Source of the DNA: Pseudomonadota bacterium
Lineage (GTDB): Bacteria; Pseudomonadota; Alphaproteobacteria; Rhizobiales; Xanthobacteraceae
Reading direction: 5' to 3'
Length of the DNA: 64,000 bases
NCBI GenBank assembly: GCA_023422775.1
Contig: JAFAGM010000004.1
Location: forward strand, 1-64,000
In this document: positions 60,418 through 64,000 of the stretch, in pieces
Numbering within the stretch: position 1 is the first letter of the stretch
How the letters are laid out: every line of letters starts with the position of its first letter
Notes under the pieces: model-generated
The model's input: only the letters and a program-made list of their open reading frames with translations
Databases searched by the model: none
Told to the model about the DNA's origin: nothing
Program-made: the position numbers and the translations under genes

Positions 60418-61203
60418 TTATTTCTTGGCGTAAGACACGCCCATCCCCGCGCGGACGTCGGCCTGAATGCCATAGGGCGCGATGGGATAGCGCAGGCCGT
60501 TCTTCGCCAATTGCTTCATGCCGACGATGGCCTTGGCGAGATGCGCCGGCTGCAGCGCCATCAGCATCTCCTCGTCCGGCACGCCGCCATAACGCCGTTC
60601 GGCAAAGCACGGCAGCGACAGGCTCGGCTCGCCGGTCTTGAGCGCCCTTCCCCAGGAATCCGCGCATGCGGTTTCGCCGACCACGCCCCACTCGAATTTC
60701 TTGTAGCCGGTATATTGCAGGCCGTTGATCAGGATGATCATCTGGCCGGGCGTCGCGTAGACGAGACAGATATCCGGCGGATTGAGCCGTCCGCTGGTGA
60801 GCGGACTTGCCGCCATCGCCTGGTACCGGCCAAAAGGCACGACATCGAGCGCTTCCTGACGCTTGCGCGCATCCTCCGCCGTGCCGTGCCAGACGCCGAC
60901 ATAGTTCTCACCGGCGAGCCACTTCTCGTCCTGCGGCGCCAGCCCGATCACCGCGCGGCACTGCGCGCCGACCAGATCCTCGCCCGTGATTCCGACGGTC
61001 CAGCCGAGCCGCGAGGCCATGCTGACGATCTGGTCGGTGGTATGCACCGCCGAGGGACGCCGGATTTTCGGGATCGCCGCCATCTCTTCGACGCGGGCGA
61101 ACATCTTGATGCCGATCACCGTCGTCCTCAGCCGAAGCAGGCTGTTGAGGTCGGCGACCATGCCGGCCAAATCGAATGCTTCCGGCGACGTCTGCTGTTG
61201 CAT
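60418..61203 (-). CDS. DUF169 family protein
   Basis: A 261-residue protein with the DUF169 pattern VGITGEDLVGAQCRAVIGL and LVYATPGQMIILINGLQYTGYKKFEW, then GETACADSWGRAL and a conserved Cys in LPCFAERRYGG. The family may bind a metal or cofactor; function not established. ATG 61203 (MQQQTSPEAF) with GGGAGAAT upstream is preferred over the longer open frame. Confidence 0.9.
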   Translation of the reverse strand: MQQQTSPEAFDLAGMVADLNSLLRLRTTVIGIKMFARVEEMAAIPKIRRPSAVHTTDQIVSMASRLGWTVGITGEDLVGAQCRAVIGLAPQDEKWLAGENYVGVWHGTAEDARKRQEALDVVPFGRYQAMAASPLTSGRLNPPDICLVYATPGQMIILINGLQYTGYKKFEWGVVGETACADSWGRALKTGEPSLSLPCFAERRYGGVPDEEMLMALQPAHLAKAIVGMKQLAKNGLRYPIAPYGIQADVRAGMGVSYAKK

Positions 61204-61276
61204 GGCGTATTCTCCCAGTCGGCGCGCTGAACCAGACGCCTGTTGCCCCGATTGTAGCCCGGCTACCGATCCGCTG

Positions 61277-62080
61277 CTACTTCGCCGCCGGGCCAGGTAG
61301 CAGCTCGTCGATCCTGCCGGTGGCCCGGTACGCAATCAGACCTATCCATTCGCGTATCGCCAGATCGGTTCGTGCCAATCCTTCGACGGAGACGCTGGAG
61401 AACGCCGTCAGATCGCCGCGCCCGCCGACACGCCAATCGACGGGATAAGGCTCCACCGCAAATCCCGCCTTCCGGAACAGTCCGACCGATCGCGGCATAT
61501 GAAAGGCAGACGTCACCAGCAGCCATCGCTCGCCGTCCTTCGGCGCGACCAGCGCCTTCGAGAAATCTGCATTCTCCTGGGTGTTGCGCGACTGCCGTTC
61601 CATCGTCAGCCGCGATTTTTCGACGCCGAGGCTTTCGAACAGCTCGCCGGCGAAATCGGCTTCCCTGGCATCATTCGAGACGAGGTTCGGACTGCCGCCC
61701 GTAAATACCACGCGCGCATTCGGATATCGCCTCGCCAGTGCCGCGGCCGCGATGATCCGGTCCGGGGCGCCCCGGACGACCGGCATGCCGCGCGCGGCAG
61801 AAATATCAGCATCGATCGACGCACCGAGCACGATGATGCCGTCGGGCGCGCCGCGCCTCGCATCCCATGGCGGAAAGCGCTGCTCCAGCGGATAGAGCAA
61901 GGCTGCCCCCAGCGGCGACAATCCGCAAATCACGAGCAGCAGGACCGCTGCGATCACCAGTTTGCGGCCGAGCGATGCGAAGCGCGTGAACATCAGAACG
62001 GCGCCAATGAAGCCGACGCCGATCAGGAAATTCGTCGGCAACAGCAGAAAGCCGACCGTCTTGGACAGAGTAAAGAACAA
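61277..62080 (-). CDS. YdcF family (ElyC/SanA/YdcF, DUF218) membrane protein
   Basis: A 267-residue protein with two N-terminal membrane helices (about 10-26 and 38-60) and a DUF218 domain (IIVLGASIDADISAARG, RVVFTGGSPNLVSND, LTMERQSRNTQENADFSKAL, LLVTSAFHMPRSVGLFRKAGF). ElyC-type proteins influence envelope and peptidoglycan precursor metabolism. The direct biochemical role is unknown. Start MFFTLSKTVG fits the family. Confidence 0.92.
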   Translation of the reverse strand: MFFTLSKTVGFLLLPTNFLIGVGFIGAVLMFTRFASLGRKLVIAAVLLLVICGLSPLGAALLYPLEQRFPPWDARRGAPDGIIVLGASIDADISAARGMPVVRGAPDRIIAAAALARRYPNARVVFTGGSPNLVSNDAREADFAGELFESLGVEKSRLTMERQSRNTQENADFSKALVAPKDGERWLLVTSAFHMPRSVGLFRKAGFAVEPYPVDWRVGGRGDLTAFSSVSVEGLARTDLAIREWIGLIAYRATGRIDELLPGPAAK

Positions 62081-62105
62081 GGGAAGCCTCGCGGATAGGT
62101 AAACT

Positions 62106-62194
62106 CGTCATACGCGGGCTTGACCCGCGTATCCATCCACTTCGCAAAACCCTTTTCGAAAAAGATGGATTGCCCGATCAAGTCCGGCAATGAC
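62106..62194. repeat. Dispersed palindromic repeat, type E
   Basis: CGTCATACGCGGGCTTGACC at the left, GATCAAGTCCGGCAATGACA at the right, with ATCCATCCA/GATGGATTG inside. It follows the same overall plan as types A and D (GTCAT outer ends). Confidence 0.82.
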
Positions 62195-62247
62195 ACAGTG
62201 AGCACCACCTCTCCGGCAAGAAAGCCCTCGCCAAGAAAGCCCGCGCA

Positions 62248-63189
62248 ATGTCTCACCACCACCTGCATTCCAGTCCCGAAACATGCCACTGGGGCTATTT
62301 TGACGCGAAACTGGCGCCCGTGCTGACCGTCGCCAGCGGCGACGAAGTCACCATCGAAACTCTCAGCGGCGGGCCCGAGGTGGTACCCGACAAGAACAAA
62401 TTTCACATCCCGCCCGAACTCGCCGATATCCATGCGAAATGCGAGCGCCAGCTGCAGGGTCATATCTTGACCGGCCCCATCGCGGTCACCGGTGCCGAAC
62501 CGGGTGACGTGCTGGAGGTGGATATCCTCGATGTCCAGCTTCGGCAGGATTGGGGCTGGAACTTGATCCGCCCGCTTTCCGGCACCTTGCCGGATGATTT
62601 TCACGAAACGCGCATCCTCAACATCCCGCTCGACCGCGAGCGGATGGTGGGCCGGATGCCCTGGGGGCTCGATTTGCCGCTCAAGCCGTTCTTCGGCGTG
62701 ATGGGCGTGGCGCCGCCGCCGGCCTGGGGCCGCATCACCTCGCTGATCCCGCGCGCGATGGGCGGCAACCTCGACAACAAGGAACTCGGCTCCGGCGCCA
62801 AACTGTTGCTGCCGGTGTTCGTGCCGGGCGCGCTGTTCTCCTGCGGCGACGGCCATGGCGTGCAGGGCGACGGCGAAGTCTGCGTCACCGCGATCGAGAC
62901 CGCGCTGCGCGGGCGCTTCCGCCTGACGCTGCGCAAGGATCTGCGGCTGGATTATCCGCGCGCCGAGACGCCTGATCATTACATGACGATGGCGATGGAC
63001 CCCGACCTCGACCAGTGCGTGGTGCGCGCGCTGCGCGACATGATCGTGCTGCTTGGCGAAAAGCGCAATCTGTCGCGCGAGGACGCCTACACGCTGTGCA
63101 GCCTCGCCGCCGATCTGCGCGTGACCCAGACCGTGAACGGCTCCAAGGGCGTTCACTGCATGATCGCAAAGACGGTCGTGCACGGATAG
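62248..63189 (+). CDS. Acetamidase/formamidase family protein
   Basis: A 313-residue amidohydrolase of the FmdA/AmdA type. Signatures are TGPIAVTGAEPGDVLEVDILDV, FFGVMGVAPPPAW and PVFVPGALFSCGDGHGVQGDGEV, which contains the metal-binding His/Asp. It likely releases ammonia from formamide or a related amide. MSHHHLHSSPETCHWG is the family start and the His-rich end may bind metal. It stands alone. Confidence 0.93.
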   Translation: MSHHHLHSSPETCHWGYFDAKLAPVLTVASGDEVTIETLSGGPEVVPDKNKFHIPPELADIHAKCERQLQGHILTGPIAVTGAEPGDVLEVDILDVQLRQDWGWNLIRPLSGTLPDDFHETRILNIPLDRERMVGRMPWGLDLPLKPFFGVMGVAPPPAWGRITSLIPRAMGGNLDNKELGSGAKLLLPVFVPGALFSCGDGHGVQGDGEVCVTAIETALRGRFRLTLRKDLRLDYPRAETPDHYMTMAMDPDLDQCVVRALRDMIVLLGEKRNLSREDAYTLCSLAADLRVTQTVNGSKGVHCMIAKTVVHG

Positions 63190-63195
63190 CGCGGC

Positions 63196-63543
63196 TCACA
63201 GCTCCGAGCGCAAGACGAGCTTGGCGTGAAACGCGACGCTGGTTTTTCCGACCAGCGCCGTTCCGTGGACGTCGGCGGCGTCGGCGGAATATGAGCCGGT
63301 AAAGCCGCAGGTGACTTCGCGGCCGCCGAACAACGGACGTGCGCCGGCCGATCTGGTGTGCTCGTTGGTGATCAGTTCGCCACGCCATTTGCCGCGATCG
63401 GCGGTGTAGGAGCCGGAATAGTAAAAGTAGGAGTCGCCGCCGGCGATCTTTCCGTCGAACAACACGATGACGCCGGTGGCGTGGCCCTGCCCGCCGTCCG
63501 TCATTTCGATTTGAATGCTGTAGAGACCGTTCGTTACCTTCAT
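63196..63543 (-). CDS. GrlR-like small protein
   Basis: A 115-residue beta-rich protein beginning MKVTNGLYSIQ. The order GVIVLFDGKIAGGDSYFYYSGSY, RGELITNEHT and VTCGFTGSYSADAADVHGTAL resembles the lipocalin-like GrlR family, known as a negative regulator of type III secretion in enteric pathogens. Here no secretion genes are present, and the match is by pattern. ATG 63543 is chosen because upstream sequence is a repeat half and intergenic. It is convergent with the amidase. Confidence 0.72.
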   Translation of the reverse strand: MKVTNGLYSIQIEMTDGGQGHATGVIVLFDGKIAGGDSYFYYSGSYTADRGKWRGELITNEHTRSAGARPLFGGREVTCGFTGSYSADAADVHGTALVGKTSVAFHAKLVLRSEL

Positions 63544-63577
63544 CGCGCCCACAGTACCGACTTCCACCGACATCATC

Positions 63578-63609
63578 GTCGTTGCGAGCGGCACGAGGCA
63601 ATCCAGAAA
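63578..63609. repeat. Half copy of palindromic repeat type A
   Basis: CGTCGTTGCGAGCG...GAGGCAATCCAG matches the left arm of the type A elements. The right arm is missing, so it is a solo or decayed copy. Confidence 0.55.
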
Positions 63610-63718
63610 TGGCCTTTGCTGCTGGTTCGTTTCGCCGCGCCATCGAAAGCCCCGGGGCCAGACTCCGGGGGTGTTCAGAGGCCGTCCGCCCAATTCACAG
63701 CCCCTCCGGTCAATTTTC

Positions 63719-63738
63719 ATTATATTTTTCAATATAAT
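63719..63738. promoter_or_regulatory. AT-rich palindrome before the right-edge gene
   Basis: ATTATAT-TTTTCA-ATATAAT is a 7-bp inverted repeat in an unusually AT-rich stretch (about 63710-63830) for this genome. About 40 bases on is a direct repeat TAAATAGA...TAAATAGA (63781-63798). It may be an operator or promoter region for the gene at 63837. Confidence 0.45.
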
Positions 63739-63836
63739 ACGAGACTATCCACAAGACGGTTGACTGCTTTGTGCAAAACTAAATAGAGTCTAAATAGATA
63801 CTTTTCAGTACACCTTTTGCACAGTAGCGTTTTCCC

Positions 63837-64000
63837 ATGGCTACAGAAAAAGCCGAAACCGACCGCGTTCCCGTTACGTTGGCGCTTTCGACCATCAATT
63901 ATCTCGAGCGATTGGTGAGACAGGGCACCCACGGCACAAGCGTTCCCGGCGTCGCACGGACCCTTATCGAGGAAGGCATTCGGCTCGCCATCAAGGATGG
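63837..64000 (+). CDS. Partial small regulatory-type protein at right edge
   Basis: From ATG 63837 the frame encodes 54 complete codons to the window edge (MATEKAETDR, then TLALSTINYLERLVRQGTHG and ARTLIEEGIRLAI). The strand-helix-helix pattern resembles a ribbon-helix-helix DNA-binding protein of the kind that binds palindromic operators. It is cut, so the rest is unseen. The AT-rich palindrome upstream could be its own operator. Confidence 0.65.
   Translation, partial: MATEKAETDRVPVTLALSTINYLERLVRQGTHGTSVPGVARTLIEEGIRLAIKD

Noticed and set aside
63729..63932. A minus-strand frame at the right edge
   Set aside because: It crosses the AT-rich promoter and is antisense to the gene at 63837.

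Overview
The window reads as chromosomal DNA of a Bradyrhizobium-type alphaproteobacterium (Nitrobacteraceae). The basis is high G+C, the core-gene neighbourhoods (nuo operon, tig-clpP-clpX-lon, glnB-glnA, rplM-rpsI), several small proteins of a kind I associate with that group, and many dispersed palindromic repeats of the type common in those genomes. No rRNA, CRISPR array, integrase, transposase or intact prophage is visible.

Layout. 1-6.4 kb (minus strand): the 5' part of a complex I operon, nuoA-B-C-D-E-F. Three non-standard genes are built into it: an FkbM-type methyltransferase between nuoD and nuoE, a tiny membrane protein between nuoE and nuoF, and an unrecognised membrane-anchored protein after nuoF that runs off the left edge. 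7.1-11.5 kb: a small membrane protein, tRNA-Asp, an HU-like DNA-binding protein, peptidase T, a secreted Ig-like protein, a SAM methyltransferase and tRNA-Val. 11.6-18.7 kb (minus): the protein quality-control block tRNA-Leu, tig, clpP, clpX, lon. 18.8-25.1 kb: a multicopper-oxidase-fold protein that has lost most copper ligands, coupled to an enolase-superfamily enzyme; the NAD(P)HX repair enzyme; then glnB-glnA behind a good sigma-54 promoter. glnB carries an in-frame TAG at codon 90.

25.3-35.5 kb is more accessory: an AraC-type regulator divergent from a SpoIIAA-like protein and an exported sulfatase, a composite repeat of about 460 bp, a hybrid histidine kinase, a class I amidotransferase-type hydrolase and an AI-2E family transporter. 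35.5-42.3 kb: a quinol-type monooxygenase, a diguanylate cyclase, rplM-rpsI, a hotdog thioesterase divergent from an ECHDC3-like crotonase, a CoA-binding protein and O-acetylhomoserine sulfhydrylase. 43.1-47.5 kb: a complete NAD biosynthesis module, a Nudix-fold regulator followed by overlapping nadA-nadB-nadC, with two 19-bp palindromes in front of nadA that fit as operators.

47.5-49.9 kb: an FTR1 iron permease with a possible Irr box, haem A synthase and a DUF2842 protein. 49.9-59.1 kb: a surface-polysaccharide locus (deacetylase, CelD-like acyltransferase, Wzz/Wzc-like protein with a degenerate ATPase site, GT4 glycosyltransferase, undecaprenyl-phosphate sugar transferase, O-antigen ligase/polymerase family protein). 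59.1-64 kb: an enoyl reductase-like oxidoreductase, DUF169 protein, YdcF-type protein, acetamidase/formamidase, a GrlR-like small protein and a truncated gene at the right edge.

The observations I would follow first are the nonsense codon in glnB at an ATP-binding lysine, the methyltransferase embedded in the nuo operon, the paired operators of nadABC, and the pseudo-multicopper oxidase. I did not find a wholly new multi-gene system that I could defend from sequence alone.
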